A stretch of 64,000 nt of DNA from Lepidonotus clava (GCA_936440205.1 OW387148.1:24111961-24175960); one strand, 5' to 3'. Positions 13,607 to 24,690 are shown, counted from the first letter of the stretch. Notes: generated by a model from the letters alone, not told the origin. Program-made: numbers and translations.

Positions 13607-16600
13607 CTCGAATGTCCTATCCAATCAAACCATTGACACACCTTTCTACACAATTATGTCAGGCTAAAGGCTATCCTTTCTCTATGTGTAACCACTTGTC
13701 ACTTTTGGATTGGGACTATTTAGTCTGCACCAGTCCAGAAACAAACCCTAAAACTGTCCAGTTGAGTTGACTGTTTAGTTATATGAGTGACCTGGTTGTG
13801 AGCTACTTTACCTTCATGCAGTTGAATTCCATCTGAGACGGTCGTGTCGTGCTGATATGTAAGTACTGTCCAGCAAACATATTGTAAAGCTAAAATAGAA
13901 AGAATAATAACACTGAATGTAATGATCATTACAATGGTTGAGAAGTTTCATACTAACTGGCCATTCAAGTTTTAGGAGTCATACTTATTGTGTAATATCA
14001 TTTTTCCTCGAATGCAAACGAAGGCTGTAGGTATGAGTGACAATTATAAAGGTACCCCCATGAATTTATTCGAAATCCTTCATGGAAAGAACACAACCAT
14101 ATAATTACACATGATCATACCAAATCCAAAATCTTATTATAACAATTAGGTTTTGTTACTCATACCGGAATAAACAATCATTTTTAGGGTTGCGAACCAA
14201 TATCTATGGGTAGGTAGGAAATGTGTTACCTCAATTTCCTGTCCAAAGACGAGCGGTGTTCCGTGATGTTTTCTCTGCTCCGCCTCGTTGTCCCTCTGCT
14301 CAGCCTCGGCCACTGCCTGGGGTCAGGACGCAGAGTGCATTTACTTTATAATACTTAGGTATGATAGCTAGGTCATACATAATGACTAACCTGGTGCAGA
14401 CAAGATTGCCTTATTGTATGAACCAATGTAATTTTGAGCCTCAAATTACATAAGGTGTTCTTAATAAGCTAAGGTGATTCAATTTTGGTATTTATAATCA
14501 TTTCTGCCCACCAGTGAAATTAGAACCACGAGGCGTAGCTGGGGTAAATGAAATTTTATTATAAGATTGAATAAGAGAGTTTATAAGGTAATAAGTTAAA
14601 ATAATACTGCCTATTGCGGAAAATAAAAGAAAAAGGGTGGGAGGGTGGAAATTGTAGAAGGAGAGATGTGGTATGGGATTGGATGTTGTTGTAATGGTGG
14701 AGAAGAGTGGAGTGAGGGATTGTGGGGTGAGGAGGGTAGTGTGAGGTATGAGGGGTAGAGGGAGGGAGTGTCGTTGGGGTGAAAGGGTATGGAGGGGTTA
14801 CACCAGGTGGCAGCAATGACTCCCCCTGCACAGCATAAGCTTGCAGCGGCCACAATGATATTACATTCATACCGCATCTCATATTGATTCTCATTTTTCA
14901 CAGAAAAAGTTTCAGAAATTTGGTCATATTGCTGAGAAGTCAATTGCTTTTCACACCTTTAATCCCCAAAAGTTTCGCAAACTGATTTTCTTAATGCATT
15001 TATTTCAAATATTCTAAACAGTCTTTTATTCTATGAACCGGTTAATTTGATGTGCAGTTAGGATACGCTTTACATAACAATGATTTTCTATGGTTTTCTC
15101 CTCCTGTCTTTTGAAAGGGGATGTAATACCTTGGCCTGTTGCAGCAACTTCTGGGCTTTGTAGCTCGTGTTACCATGTTTATCTTGAAGCTTGTCTCTAA
15201 TACCACGGTATTTCTTATCCAGTTTGTACCGACTGCTGATGAAGATCTTCCAACATATAACTATACAGAGAATAATAGATAAGGAGGAATTCAAGTTAAA
15301 CATTAGCAACAATTCCGCTGATTTCACCATTTATAGTGCCTGATAATCTGAAAAATACTATGTACAAATAAAGCCATAATTATATGACATATTTAAGATA
15401 AAAAAAAAATGTGAATGAGATACATAAAATACATACATCTTACCATTATGTCGGCGGTTATAGTTTATACTGTTCTTCGCGCATTTACTTAATCATCTAG
15501 TATTTCACAAACTAACCATTTGGGTCCGGGGTGATGGGGTCCTCCCTGTCCTGACCTGGTTGTACCGCCACCTTACTCTGGACACAACTGAAAACATAAG
15601 ATAGGTTAAAGTGATGAAAGAATGTGCTCAGAAATGAATTGATGAGGTTTTCATTTTGACCAGTGGATGATTATGTTTTAGTTGTAGCGATTACCTGTCA
15701 GATGGCAGCACCTTATACATGGCAACAAGTCCTATGAGACTGACACTGGAAATGTTGAAGGTTGTAAAATGTAAAATTTGTTTTGATTGGATTAAAGCTT
15801 AAAAATGACCAAGCAAAATGTATAAGTATTTCCACCTTGGGTAGCATGTATAACCTCGAAACATATTCTTGTTTTGCATATTCGATTTCAGCAATACAGT
15901 AATATGAATTTCCTGTTGCATCTTTCGCATGAATATACATTGCAATACATTGCCATTCATAGTTTTATATTTTTACACCCAAACATTCAATCAACAGGGC
16001 AAACATATTCATGGGGAAAACTCTTTTCCTATAACAATGTGTGAAATAAATGAAAGTCTATCTTGTTAAAAAATAGAACTTCTGGAAACATTCTCAAATT
16101 ATATGCTTAATTATATCTTAGAATACAGTCATTCAAATGGGATATAGCAAAGCTATTTGATTTGTGAATCTATCTTAAAATTTGATTAATTGATATGGAA
16201 TGATGAGTAATCAGGGATCCCAGGCATGCATTAACCCTTCTACTGCTGAACATGGCATGGTACAGTTAATAACTATTAAGATTTTGGCTCAAACACGATA
16301 ATAATTGCCTGAATGTCAAATTTCCTCTGGTAGAATCTTCTTTAATGTTATTTAGATTAAAACATTTCAAATGTTGGCATTGTGGTAATGGAACAAAACT
16401 GACTTTCTTGAACTGTATCAGCATTACATTCAATATATTTGTTCCAATAGTAAACAGCAATTTGTGAAATGTTTGCAAAAATAAAGTGTTTGTAATTATC
16501 ATAAATTAAATCATGAGTTCCAGCACCCCCTTTTTTTTACTGCTACTTCATTATAATGAACGTGCAATAACGTTGGTTAAGTATTGTCAACGCTTAAAAC

Positions 16601-19600
16601 TCCAAGTTTGTCCCTATGGATTGTACAAACAAGACAGACACGTCTCATAATCTTATTGATTATTACTGCAGAACTAATAATAAAGGAGGAAAAAATACCC
16701 TGATTCATTTTTATATAACAGATGTTGTATTGAAAGTGCCGCTGTACTATACACACTGATTAGCATTTTAGGAATGTTTTTCTTTGCAAGGTATTGTCAT
16801 TGTCCTCCTTGGAAAGTGTGGAGAATTATGGATTTTTTTCCCGTTTTTCTGGGTGGCTCTTGATGGACTAGGAATCTATCCACGGGCAACTACAACCAGA
16901 TTGAGTTGTAATAAGGTAAGCACTCTTTACTTACTTTCTGCTTCCTTTTGTGTTTACTTGTAATACATATATAAACCAATACATAGTACAGTTGTCATAG
17001 CACCTGTATAACATTGCTGAACATTACTTTTTGTTGTTTTTGGGAGTCCCTAGTTACATTTATATAGTATTGTAGCAATCGGTGGGGACTCCCCCAGTCA
17101 GTCATGTCTTTAGTCGTTTGATTCTCTTTGTTCTTAATGGCTGGTATCACAATTTAATGCTCAGCTGTTGAAGGGCATTGTCCTACAATGGTTGTTTAGG
17201 AGTTAGAGTCAGGCAGTGTGAGAAGCCAGAAGTGGGTTACATAACCACTACTTGAGCCAATCAATGCTCACCCCTCCATATTAGGACCTCCACTGTCACC
17301 TGCAGGTGAGCAGATCTAGGTGGGTGAGTGATAGGTCACACTGTACTGGGTGAATGGCAGTGCATGTATAGACTTTGTAGCAGCCCCTTTCCTAAACCCC
17401 TCCCTGATCATGAGTTTTGTGTGACAGCAGGAGTGATGGTGGTGGTCAATTCTCAAAGCCCATATGGGAGCATATTTGGGAAAAGGTACCTAATGACATA
17501 TTTGGCCACCCTGTGGCTGCTAGTTCTGGAGGTTTGTTCATATTATGAAACAATCACTTAACATGCAGCTAAAAGTTATGTTGTATAATGTTTCTGAAGT
17601 CCCAGGGATTCTTCTACTCTTTGTTTTATCATTCTATGATATTTAGTTCCTTCGCAATCTTACGTACAATATAGGCCATTAAGCTCAATTTGGGCCAAAT
17701 CTGGCCAAATCTGGCAGAAATTGACTCTTTGTTACATTAATCATGAAATATATGGGGAAAAAACTATTTTTAAAGTTATTTTGTGATAAATTTTGACTTA
17801 CCTGAAATTTTCTAAAGATTCTCATGACATTTACTAAAAAATCAAAATTTTCATGGGCAATGCATCATGGGAAAATCAAAATGGAACGATTTTAGTTGAA
17901 TTTCTGTGCATAATTTAGGTTAGCGAGTTACCATGGTTACGGTAAAAAGAATATAAAAAATGAAAAGAACATTTTTTCACAGGTAATGTAGAAAATGTTT
18001 TTACCTTCTCAAAACTGAAAACAGTGAGTGGAACAAACACTCCTGTCAATAGTTATGGCACTTTTGATATTCTCAGAAATAAGAAAACTTAATTTCTTGA
18101 TAAACATAAGAATTTTTAAGTCACCACAACATGGAAGTAACAACAGCAATTGGGAATAAGGGGTTCTCAATGTACAAGAGGTGGGTAGGTTCATACATGT
18201 TTATCTCAGGTTCTATCAGGAATATTTTAAAATGGTTTGCAGCATTTGAAAGAGTAGGTTCTCTACAATAAGAATAATGCTGACACATTTCCCCATGTTT
18301 CATGTGATTTTGTGACCTCATTAAATGTCATTAGGTACCTTTTCCCAAATATGCTCCCATATAACCTTGCGGTCATATGAAGGCCTTCAGTTTATTGATG
18401 GACAGCCGTCGTTCATGCATGAGTGAAACTTCGTAGCTTTTTTGCCTCTTGTTTGCACAACTCATTAACTCCGGGATCCTCCCAATTTAGCATCAAATTA
18501 AATACAGGTAGACGGCTGGTGAAGGGTCTACTTGAACAAAGATATTAAGCATGAAATTAAAGAAAAAGGAAAAAAAGGAAAAATGAGAAAAAGAACAAAG
18601 CCATGTTTGTTTAAAATGAAGTTTGCAGAATTGTATGGCTTAAAACAAGAACTATGTTGACTTCAATTGTATCTAATTGTCATCAAATTCCATTACATCA
18701 TTCATGAGCACATTGATATGAATTGCCTTCTCCTTCATATTTCTATCTATTATAGCACCCTCATATTTTCTTTGAGCTGCTCTGTATGGCATATAATATG
18801 TTACTATGTTGTTTTTGTTCCTTGTAAATCATTTATACTTCTGGAAATCAAGGTAATCTGAAGATGATGAGGGGAAGGGGCGGGGAAAGTGCGGCAATAA
18901 TTGTGACACCTAGTCAGCGAATGTACAACAATGCACTTCCTAGAAAATAGAGTACGAGAGGGGGCATTTGAGGTGAAAGAAAATAACACCATCTGAATGA
19001 ATATTCCAAACTGCACTTGTATGAGAGTTGACGCAAGGTAGGTGCAGCCATGGATTCTAGGACAATCACCCCTGGGACAACTACCCCTGGGACAACTACC
19101 CCTGGGACAACTACCCCTGGGACAACTACCCCTGGGACAACTATCCCTGGGACAACTACCCCCTAGGACTATTACCCACTAGGACTATTACCCACTAGGA
19201 CTATTACCCCCATAGGACAACTACCCCTGGGACAACTACCCCTTAGGACGATTACCCCTTAGGACAATTACCCCTATAAGTAGGACAACTATCCCTTAGG
19301 ACAATTACCCTTCTAGATAGGACAATTACCCCTATAGGTAGGACAATTACCCCTTTAGGACAACTACCCCCCTATGATAGGACAACTACCCCCATAGGTA
19401 GGACCTGCCCTTGGTGTTCAGGGCCGGACAAAGGAGGAGAAGGCCTACCAATGGGTGTAGTTGTTCTATCAATGGGGGTAGTTGTCCTACTAAAGGGGGT
19501 AATTGTCCTATCAAAGGGGGGTAGTTGTCCTACCAATAGGGGTAGTTGTCCTACCTATGGGGGTAGTTGTCCTCTCAAGGGGGGTAGTTGTCCTACCAAT

Positions 19601-22600
19601 GGGGGTAGTTGTCCTACCAATGGGGGTAGTTGTCCTACCAATGGGGGTAGTTGTCCTACCAATGGGGGTAGTTGTCCTATCAAGGGGGGTAGTTGTCCTA
19701 TCAAGGGGGGTAGTTGTCCTACCTATGGGGGTAGTTGTACTATCTGTAGGGGTAATTGTCCTAAAAGGGTAATGGTCCTATATATAGGGGTAGTTGTCCT
19801 ATCTAAAGGGGTAGTTATCCTATAGGGGTAGTTGTCCTATGGGGGTAGTTGTCCTAACCATAGGGGTAATCGTCCTAAGGGGTAGTTGTCCTAAGGGGTA
19901 GTTGTCCCAGGGGTAGTTGTCCTATGGGGGTAATAGTCCTAGGGGGTAATAGTCCTAAGGGGTAGTTGTCTTAGGGGGTAGTTGTCCCCAGGGTAGTTGT
20001 CCCAAGGGTAGTTGTCCCAGGGGTAGTTGTCCCAGGGGTAGTTGTCCTGTCACCGCAGCCATGGTGGGACAGTATTACACCTTGCGAGCAAATATTCCGC
20101 CCTGGACTTCTGAGGCAGTGGCGCAGTCAAGGAGGTAGCAATAACGTCTATTTCAATTTCTTAAATCATACCTACATACCATTTTTCTGACCGATGTGAC
20201 CTGAAAGTATTACATGTAGGCCTACCTACCATTCTTTCTTTCGGATCAGCTAAAGATCACTGCTAAACAATGTCATAGTCTAGCTAGGAAGGGGCGAGGA
20301 AAGTGGAATTCGTGCCGGAAGGGGAATTTGATGCTGAACAGAGAACTTCTAATGTGGAATTGGTCCAGTTTAGATGCAGAATAAGGATTGGTCATGCTTT
20401 ATTGGTCATAGTGAGGGGTGAAATAGCCATTTGGAACCGGTATTTCAATGCTCTTTTACTGAAGTCCTTATACAACTATCGACCTTCTTAGTGCAGCAAA
20501 TCTAAACATTAGGTAAAGGGAAAATTCGGGTCGGACCAAAATTATAGGTGTCTAATTGGGCAGGTCAGCAAGTAGTCGTTAAGTGTGTTTCTACTGTATA
20601 AGAAATTATGTAACAGACGCTTTGGTGATTTTTTAAAATTTGTCTGCAATATGATAGAAAGAAACTTCCTTCATAACATATTGCGCAAGAAAGCGTCAGA
20701 AAACTTGTTAGTGACATATAGCATTAACCTTTATTTCCAATAACAACTCATGAAATTCAATTGTGATTGAAATACGTTGTATTATACCTGTATTTCTACG
20801 TCATGAAAAGCACTTACTTGTGATTATGTTGAGCTCAATAAAAAATAAAAAAAATGCAAGGTACTGCTGTGTCCTCTCCCTAGACCAATAGTCATCGATT
20901 TAGGTCAATATTTACCTTACCTGTCTCATATTCAAAATTTCCTTTTCACTGATTCTGGAGAAGAACATCCGTTTGCACTATTGCAGGAGGCTACCCAATA
21001 AACAGATTTGTATGATAGCATCTGTTCGTACGATGGAGTCTTTAGACTAATGCTAACTGACAAATACACACATTTTGCTAGATAGTCTCTGTTCTTGGAT
21101 AGCATTTTAACAGAAAGAGATTCTGGCTTCTTTCCAATCCTGGTTATAATTGAACAGCACTCCCCACGGTGGGTACAAGATGGTTATGTGTTTTGTCACA
21201 ATCAGAGTTGGAAAAAATTATTCGCAAAACAACGGGTCCAGGGTTCAACTCCCAGTGAGGAACCATTGAAGTTACTGTTTTATATAGCTCGTGCTTTTTT
21301 GCAAATATTCTTTTCTTTCTTTCCAATCTTAAAGGACATTGCTTTCCAATGCTTCGTATTTTCAATATGAATCACAGTATGTGTGCTCAACCACTTCAGT
21401 CAATATTCCTCTACATTATCTATCTTCTCAAAGAAACACTGAGAACAAACCCCTTTTCACTGTCTTGCCTTCCAACCACTTTTATTTTATTAACTGTCAG
21501 GAGGTGAGCATATAATTATATAACATAAAGTGAAGGTATATGGGTTATCAAAGGCCTAGTGCCAACAGATGTTGTGTGTAGTGCCCTGCCTAATGGCGGT
21601 GTATATAAAAAACCACCTGCCTCGGTAAAAGTCATGGGGTATGGTTTCTACCTTCTCATAAATTCAATCATCCAAAAGCAAGGGTGAAATATCCCAGTGC
21701 TCAAGAAGAACTGAGCCCGGTGATTCAAACCCACAAACCCACAGGCCTAGGTAGGATAATTATGCAAATGGTAGATTACCCATATAATGTGGTATTACAA
21801 GAGTTCAAAGACTTGGACTATAATCAATTGGCAGCTACTTCAGCTTTTCAGATTGCGGTTCATTTGTTGAAATTGTTCAGTAAACTGGGGTGCCACTGTT
21901 GACTCTCTCTTTCTAATTATATTCTTTGTGTATAGACTCGAGACATGAAAAAAGGGATATTAGAAGGCAAAGAGGTTTTTAGAATCTAGAATGTAACTTT
22001 ATTAAGAATATGAGACTAATACTCTTGTAGATATCTTGTCAACATAACTAAATTATCTATCGAGATAGCATCAACAATGGTGACGCAATTTAGTTTGAAC
22101 GTGAAACAGGAATATAGAAACAGGAATCAATGTACAGTCTTGAATATGCTTAACTTTAAATGTGTATGATGCTCCTATGACTTGGTTTTTATCAAAACCA
22201 TTTCATATATGCATCGGTATTTGTCTTGATATTGTAAACGCTAGATCTATGCATTTTAGGCATTACATGTTAAGCGTGGAATGAATGTCAACAATCAGTT
22301 CTTAGTATTCTGGTTTGTGTTCTCAGGCAAGGGGGTATGACTTTTTAAAACGCCATCTCCTAATATAAGTACTGCACGGTGTGATCTTTTACATTGCCAC
22401 ATAATAAAACAATCTATACAGCTGTGCTGAAATGAGCAGTCATAACTACCTAATATATTTATATGTGAAGTACTAAAAAGCAGTGTTCGACTGGCATTGG
22501 TCCATGCAAAGTAATATTTTGATTGGCCTGCGGTTAACACTGGCAATCCAACATTAAGATCAGCTTAGCACGACACTGGTCTCCAGAGATGTTTCTCTAT

Positions 22601-24267
22601 CCAAGTTATTAGTATGTCTATTAACGTTTTATCGTAGCAATCTATTTATGCTTGGAATTCAGCAGAAAATTGGTCTTCGAAGCGATCAGTTTTCTTTAAT
22701 GTTCTCCTAATCAATAACCCATAATTATTACTTGCAGTAAGAATCATTGTATACTTCAAGTGAATAATGTTATTTTCGGTGATAACAATTTATTGTAAAT
22801 CAGTAAGTAACATTGTAACATGTTTTCTTCGATCAAAGGCCTCAAGAATTTTTTCTACAACAGTGACTATTCTTCATCAAATAACTTCAGTTGTTTTGAT
22901 CTCTTTAGGCCTTTTCTTATGATATGTTAACTATCACTGTTTTGAATATGTACACTATGTTAAAGATATGTAAAATGTGGTAATACGAGGACATAGAAGT
23001 TACAATTAGGTCAAGTAGATAATGTTGGCTTGCACAGGCCAAATCAGTTTTACGTCATGCTTCCAGTTATAGCAAATTTGGACAGCAAACACAATGTGTG
23101 TACCTAAATGCACTTGTTGAACGTAAGTCCTCAAATTGAATGCCCCCTAACGCGTGACTCAAAGAAACAAGCTAAATTCTAAAGCAGAATGACTCTGCAT
23201 CATCTTATTTGTTCGGGGATTGTATATGCTTAACTACAATGTAATGAAGGCAGATTTTAAGTAAACAACTAGGAACTATTCCGCCAACAATGAACTGTGA
23301 TTAAATGAGCTAAACATTTATCAACTATGCCTAGCACAATTAAATGTTTTAATGAGCTAACTATGAATTCTCTGTGACAGCAATTGTGAGAGGTTAAATC
23401 ATAAAAGTTCAACCGTTAAATAAAATGATAAAATACAGAAGACCTTCATCCTTACAGATCTAAACCGACACCAACGACGCATCTTTGAGATATAACAAGA
23501 TTTTAACAAAATACTTAAGACTATTGGTTATCATGTTCAGACTTTGGTTAAATCATTTCACATAAATTGCCCAAGATAGGTTGTTAATAGCCTCAAATTA
23601 TGTGAGACTATACTGATTTCTCTATGAAAAAGGTGCCTCTCATTACCCACAATAAGTTTATACATTATGAACTATACTAGATCAGGGAATATGTCAAAAG
23701 AGGTTTTTTTTGGCTTCTAAGAAATAATATTGAGACTTATTATAGGGATATGAGGATATTTTAGACTTAGTGAAGCTGATCAGGGTAACATGGTACGTTA
23801 TCCTGATCAACATTATATAATTAGGTTCTAGTGTGCATTCGCACTATTGACATAACCCAAGCCCCCTTACCCAAGGCAGAAAGGTGTTCTAGTTGGAGAA
23901 CTTGGGTTCACTATCAAAGTAGGCAAATATTTGTACAGTAAACCTTTTGGCTTGAAATTGGTATAAAAACTATTCATTTGGCTTCAATGTAAATAAGAAA
24001 GAAAATAAAAAAATGTATACAGTGGTCAGGGAATTACCTTTAACCAAAATTATGAAGCATCAACTGGGATTTTACTTGCTACCTCTCTTGTGTCATAAAC
24101 AATCCCTCGCATGATATGCAGAGAACTACCTATACTATTGAAAAACCATATGCATGTATCTCTAACATGTTTGTAAGATGAATTTACCTTGTCTGCAAAC
24201 TGTGGAGAAATCCTGCCTTATCTTCCGAGAAGAGGCACACCACGTCCCCCACCCTTAAGGCCTCCAT
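188..24267 (-). CDS. ITPR: Divergent inositol 1,4,5-trisphosphate receptor, N-terminal part (24 exons; gene continues past left edge)
   Basis: IP3 receptors are tetrameric calcium channels of the endoplasmic reticulum; this part is the cytosolic ligand-binding and regulatory region. Exons in coding order: 24188-24267, 15517-15587, 15130-15260, 14230-14316, 13812-13889, 13099-13179, 12752-12855, 12206-12293, 11892-11985, 11215-11322, 10183-10328, 9571-9588, 8370-8448, 8057-8163, 7709-7834, 7401-7451, 7178-7258, 6468-6523, 5222-5348, 3588-3710, 3066-3173, 1144-1257, 732-803, 188-320. Each has AG/GT borders and phases join without a break, giving ~754 residues. Order matches the family: suppressor trefoil (LRVGDVVCLFSED), MIR repeats (RGGDTLRLFHKE, WGCQVRLRHVTTRHYL), IP3-core helices (KTRQKLLR), RIH domain (SRKNELYLARHIEFF, YLELLSALCVANG). 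It lacks SPRY domains, so it is not a ryanodine receptor. A linker exon between 3066 and 1257 may be missed. Much of the sequence departs from vertebrate IP3R, suggesting a divergent paralogue. Confidence 0.85.
3872..4145. mobile_element. Palindromic MITE-like block built from GTCGGC/GCCGAC words
   Basis: It lies in an intron of the IP3R-like gene. CCATACCCAC near 3878-3885 recurs inverted as GTGGGTATGG near 4057-4067. The interior is filled with short words such as GGTCGGCG, GGCACCGAC and CAGCGCCGA in both orientations, plus a palindrome around 3950-3972 centred on AAACATGTTT. No coding sequence is seen. Confidence 0.5.
4284..4700 (+). pseudogene. Unidentified decayed coding-like stretch
   Basis: The plus strand reads, in interrupted frames, protein-like runs such as DTCLEQYKSLRDSGFLDSHI and WPQEVGWTLLRKFAF. 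Stops and frame changes break it. It lies inside an IP3R-like intron, has no splice links, and I recognise no family. It may be a captured gene fragment or part of an old transposon. Confidence 0.2.
5222..5348 (-). CDS. IP3R-like exon 19: IP3-core/RIH helices with Arg-Lys ligand pair
   Basis: It encodes VLDEVYDLLRVYCLGDSRKN followed by ELYLARHIEFFLSKLEEE. The SRKNELYLAR block aligns with vertebrate YRKNQEYIAKQ: the Arg-Lys pair equivalent to R568-K569 is kept, and the Y567 equivalent is Ser. The exon is strikingly GC-rich, with C- or G-ending codons, unlike the next exons at 3588-3710 and 3066-3173. Confidence 0.82.
6605..6660. repeat. Dispersed palindromic repeat, copy 1
   Basis: The stretch starting AATAGACCTTGAGCAGACTT, with TGACCACTTTTTTGCGATCA further on, matches the block at 10,445-10,510 (TAGACCTTGTGCATACGTGG and TGATCACTTTTTGGTGATCA). 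Both lie in introns of the IP3R-like gene. Confidence 0.45.
6680..6945 (+). repeat. Degenerate tandem repeat, unit ~55-75 bp
   Basis: The phrase TTTGGTGAGGTCAGGACT and close variants recur about five times, separated by variants of CCTAAATGGCA and of TGTCACAGTGACATCC. The array is old and intronic; nothing coding is seen. Confidence 0.5.
7178..7258 (-). CDS. IP3R-like exon 17: first helix of the IP3-binding core
   Basis: The exon reads IFNEVKNFMFIDGKEDKTRQ followed by KLLRNFR and aligns with the vertebrate PNRERQKLMREQNILKQIF region. Positions equivalent to K508 and R511 of IP3R1 are kept (QKLLR). The equivalent of R504 is Lys, a conservative change. The donor is GTGAGTA. Confidence 0.8.
9571..9588 (-). 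CDS. Candidate 18-nt micro-exon of the IP3R-like gene (IPNRRK)
   Basis: On the minus strand an acceptor ending in CATAG precedes 18 bases encoding I-P-N-R-R-K, followed by a GTATGG donor. Both neighbouring exons (10183-10328 and 8370-8448) meet it in phase 0, so it can be included or skipped without a frame change. It falls at a surface loop between MIR strands. Only the splice signals and phase support it. Confidence 0.45.
10445..10510. repeat. Dispersed palindromic repeat, copy 2
   Basis: GTGGTCACGTGATCAC is followed by GGTGATCACCACGTGGTGAT, giving a strong hairpin. It is homologous to the block at 6605-6660. Confidence 0.45.
11215..11322 (-). CDS. IP3R-like exon 10: MIR beta-trefoil strand that normally carries the RTTGR motif
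   Basis: The exon reads V-HLRVRQINIQ followed by SAIVYWQVEPV. It aligns with the vertebrate stretch V-FLRTTGRQ and ALWEVEVV. The vertebrate RTTGR run (residues 265-269 of IP3R1) contacts IP3 phosphates; here the same place reads R-V-R-Q-I and is followed by a longer loop. The Trp and flanking hydrophobic pattern fix the alignment. Confidence 0.8.
13554..13605 (+). repeat. (TG)n microsatellite
   Basis: About 26 uninterrupted TG units lie in the intron between exons at 13812-13889 and 13099-13179. The Cys-Val open frame across it is an artefact. Confidence 0.95.
14630..14798 (+). repeat. G/purine-rich strand-biased tract
   Basis: About 170 bases are dominated by G and A on the plus strand (GGGAGGGTGG, GAGGGTAGTG and similar), in an IP3R-like intron. 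Proline-rich open frames on the other strand are by-products. The tract could form unusual DNA structure. Confidence 0.5.
14799..14817 (+). promoter_or_regulatory. CTCF-like motif
   Basis: ACACCAGGTGGCAGCAATG matches the bilaterian CTCF core CCASYAGRKGGCRSY almost fully. Function is inferred from the motif only. Confidence 0.4.
15588..17465. other. Proximal part of IP3R-like intron 1, no gene seen
   Basis: The stretch is AT-rich with scattered short open frames on both strands and no family motif. The only notable short site is GGGGACTCCCCC at 17084-17095, an NF-kappaB-type palindrome that could easily occur by chance. Confidence 0.5.
17466..18358 (+). mobile_element. 893-bp non-autonomous DNA transposon with terminal inverted repeats, copy 1
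   Basis: It begins GGGAGCATATTTGGGAAAAG (continuing GTACCTAATGA) and ends with the inverse of that sequence. It is flanked by the 4-bp direct repeat ATAT (17462-17465 and 18359-18362). A near-identical copy of the same length, inverted, sits at 27543-28435. A 61-codon open frame is shared by both copies but is too short and featureless to call a gene. The superfamily is not assigned. It sits in IP3R-like intron 1. Confidence 0.85.
18363..19043. other. Intron 1 spacer, nothing recognised
   Basis: AT-rich sequence with A-rich runs near 18,550-18,600. Open frames are short and lack known motifs. Confidence 0.4.
19044..20064. mobile_element. Foldback (TU-like) element: two inverted arrays of ~15-bp repeats
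   Basis: The left arm (about 19,059-19,405) is a tandem array of GGACAACTACCCCTG-type 15-bp units. The right arm (about 19,447-20,050) is an array of the reverse complement, with units of 15-21 bp. A centre of only ~45 bp separates them. GCAGCCATGG occurs in the same orientation at 19044-19053 and 20055-20064, a candidate 10-bp target duplication. Foldback elements of fly and TU elements of sea urchin are known to have long inverted arms of short tandem repeats. There is no transposase. It sits in IP3R-like intron 1. Confidence 0.75.
20065..24187. other. Distal part of IP3R-like intron 1, no gene seen
   Basis: About 4 kb of AT-rich sequence. It holds a possible tRNA-like fragment at 21,170-21,260 and an imperfect hairpin at 23,776-23,811 (CTGATCAGGGTAAC against GTTATCCTGATCA). 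All open frames are below 95 codons and overlap antisense frames. Confidence 0.5.
21170..21260 (+). repeat. Possible tRNA-derived fragment (SINE head or tRNA relic)
   Basis: GGTTCAACTCC at about 21,242-21,252 matches an RNA polymerase III B box, with pairing arms GGTCC and its near inverse nearby. A clear A box and a full cloverleaf are not evident. Confidence 0.2.
24188..24267 (-). CDS. IP3R-like exon 1 with chosen start codon
   Basis: The ATG at 24267-24265 opens MEALRVGDVVCLFSEDKAGF, which lines up with the IP3R N-terminus (the S-x-LHIGDICSLYAEG region of vertebrate proteins). The open frame continues upstream to another ATG at 24462, but that extension has no family likeness, so the later start is preferred. 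The donor is GTAAAT. The exon ends after two bases of a codon, and exon 2 at 15587 completes it as Ser. Confidence 0.75.
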
Positions 24268-24690
24268 CTTAGCTTCTGCCCTTAATCCAAGTCCAGTCTG
24301 TAGCCCTCTGGTGAAGTGGTTAAGCCCTGACCACCTATACCATGCTCCAGGGCCGGTCAGTTGGTTTAACAGGAAGCTATACCCTCTGTGGGGTGAATGG
24401 ACTCCTGCAGGTACGGCCAGGTACAGGAGGCCGTATGTCAACAGGTGTTGTTCCACCACCAAACTGGGGCCGGCGGGCGCGGGCCGGTTCTATGGCGACC
24501 CAGGAGGTCAGTCGGCTCCAGTGGGTCTCCAGGGGGCTGTACGCTGGTGTAAGAGGTACGTAAGCACTCTGCAGCTTCGACCCCCTCGGCTTGGGAATAT
24601 TGTAATAATAAGAAGAATGAGGTGTGGAGGAGAGTGGGTCTGGTGCTCCAGGTGAAGTCTGTAGTTTAAGGGTGGTCACAGCGTAGGGTA
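24268..24690 (-). promoter_or_regulatory. GC-rich 5' flank of the IP3R-like gene, candidate promoter/5'UTR
   Basis: About 400 bases immediately upstream of the IP3R-like start codon are visibly richer in G and C than the AT-rich surroundings and contain several CpGs. This fits a promoter or 5'UTR. Several open frames of 70-114 codons occur here on both strands, but they overlap one another and show no family motif, so I treat them as by-products of base composition. No TATA box was seen. Confidence 0.35.

Noticed and set aside
14559-14943. Proline- and serine-rich open frames of ~110 codons, minus strand
   Set aside because: They arise from the purine-rich tract and overlap each other in different frames, inside an IP3R-like intron.
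17084-17095. NF-kappaB site GGGGACTCCCCC as a real enhancer
   Set aside because: A single 12-mer palindrome in an 8.6-kb intron is expected by chance and has no supporting cluster.
19451-19825. 124-codon repetitive open frame (GGSCPTN-type repeat)
   Set aside because: It is the translation of the foldback element's right arm; other frames of the same repeat are also open, and there is no promoter or family.
19059-20050. CRISPR-like regular repeats (also at 63,013-63,430 and 45,374-46,566)
   Set aside because: These are head-to-tail tandem repeats without unique spacers in intron-bearing animal DNA.
21170-21260. Functional tRNA gene
   Set aside because: Only a B-box-like stretch is visible; no convincing A box, anticodon arm or full cloverleaf.
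188-24267. Ryanodine receptor instead of IP3 receptor
   Set aside because: No SPRY domains follow the MIR repeats, and the MIR-RIH spacing and lengths match IP3R.
24311-24679. Overlapping 100-114-codon open frames on both strands
   Set aside because: A GC-rich promoter/5'UTR region has few stops; no family motif or splice link was seen.
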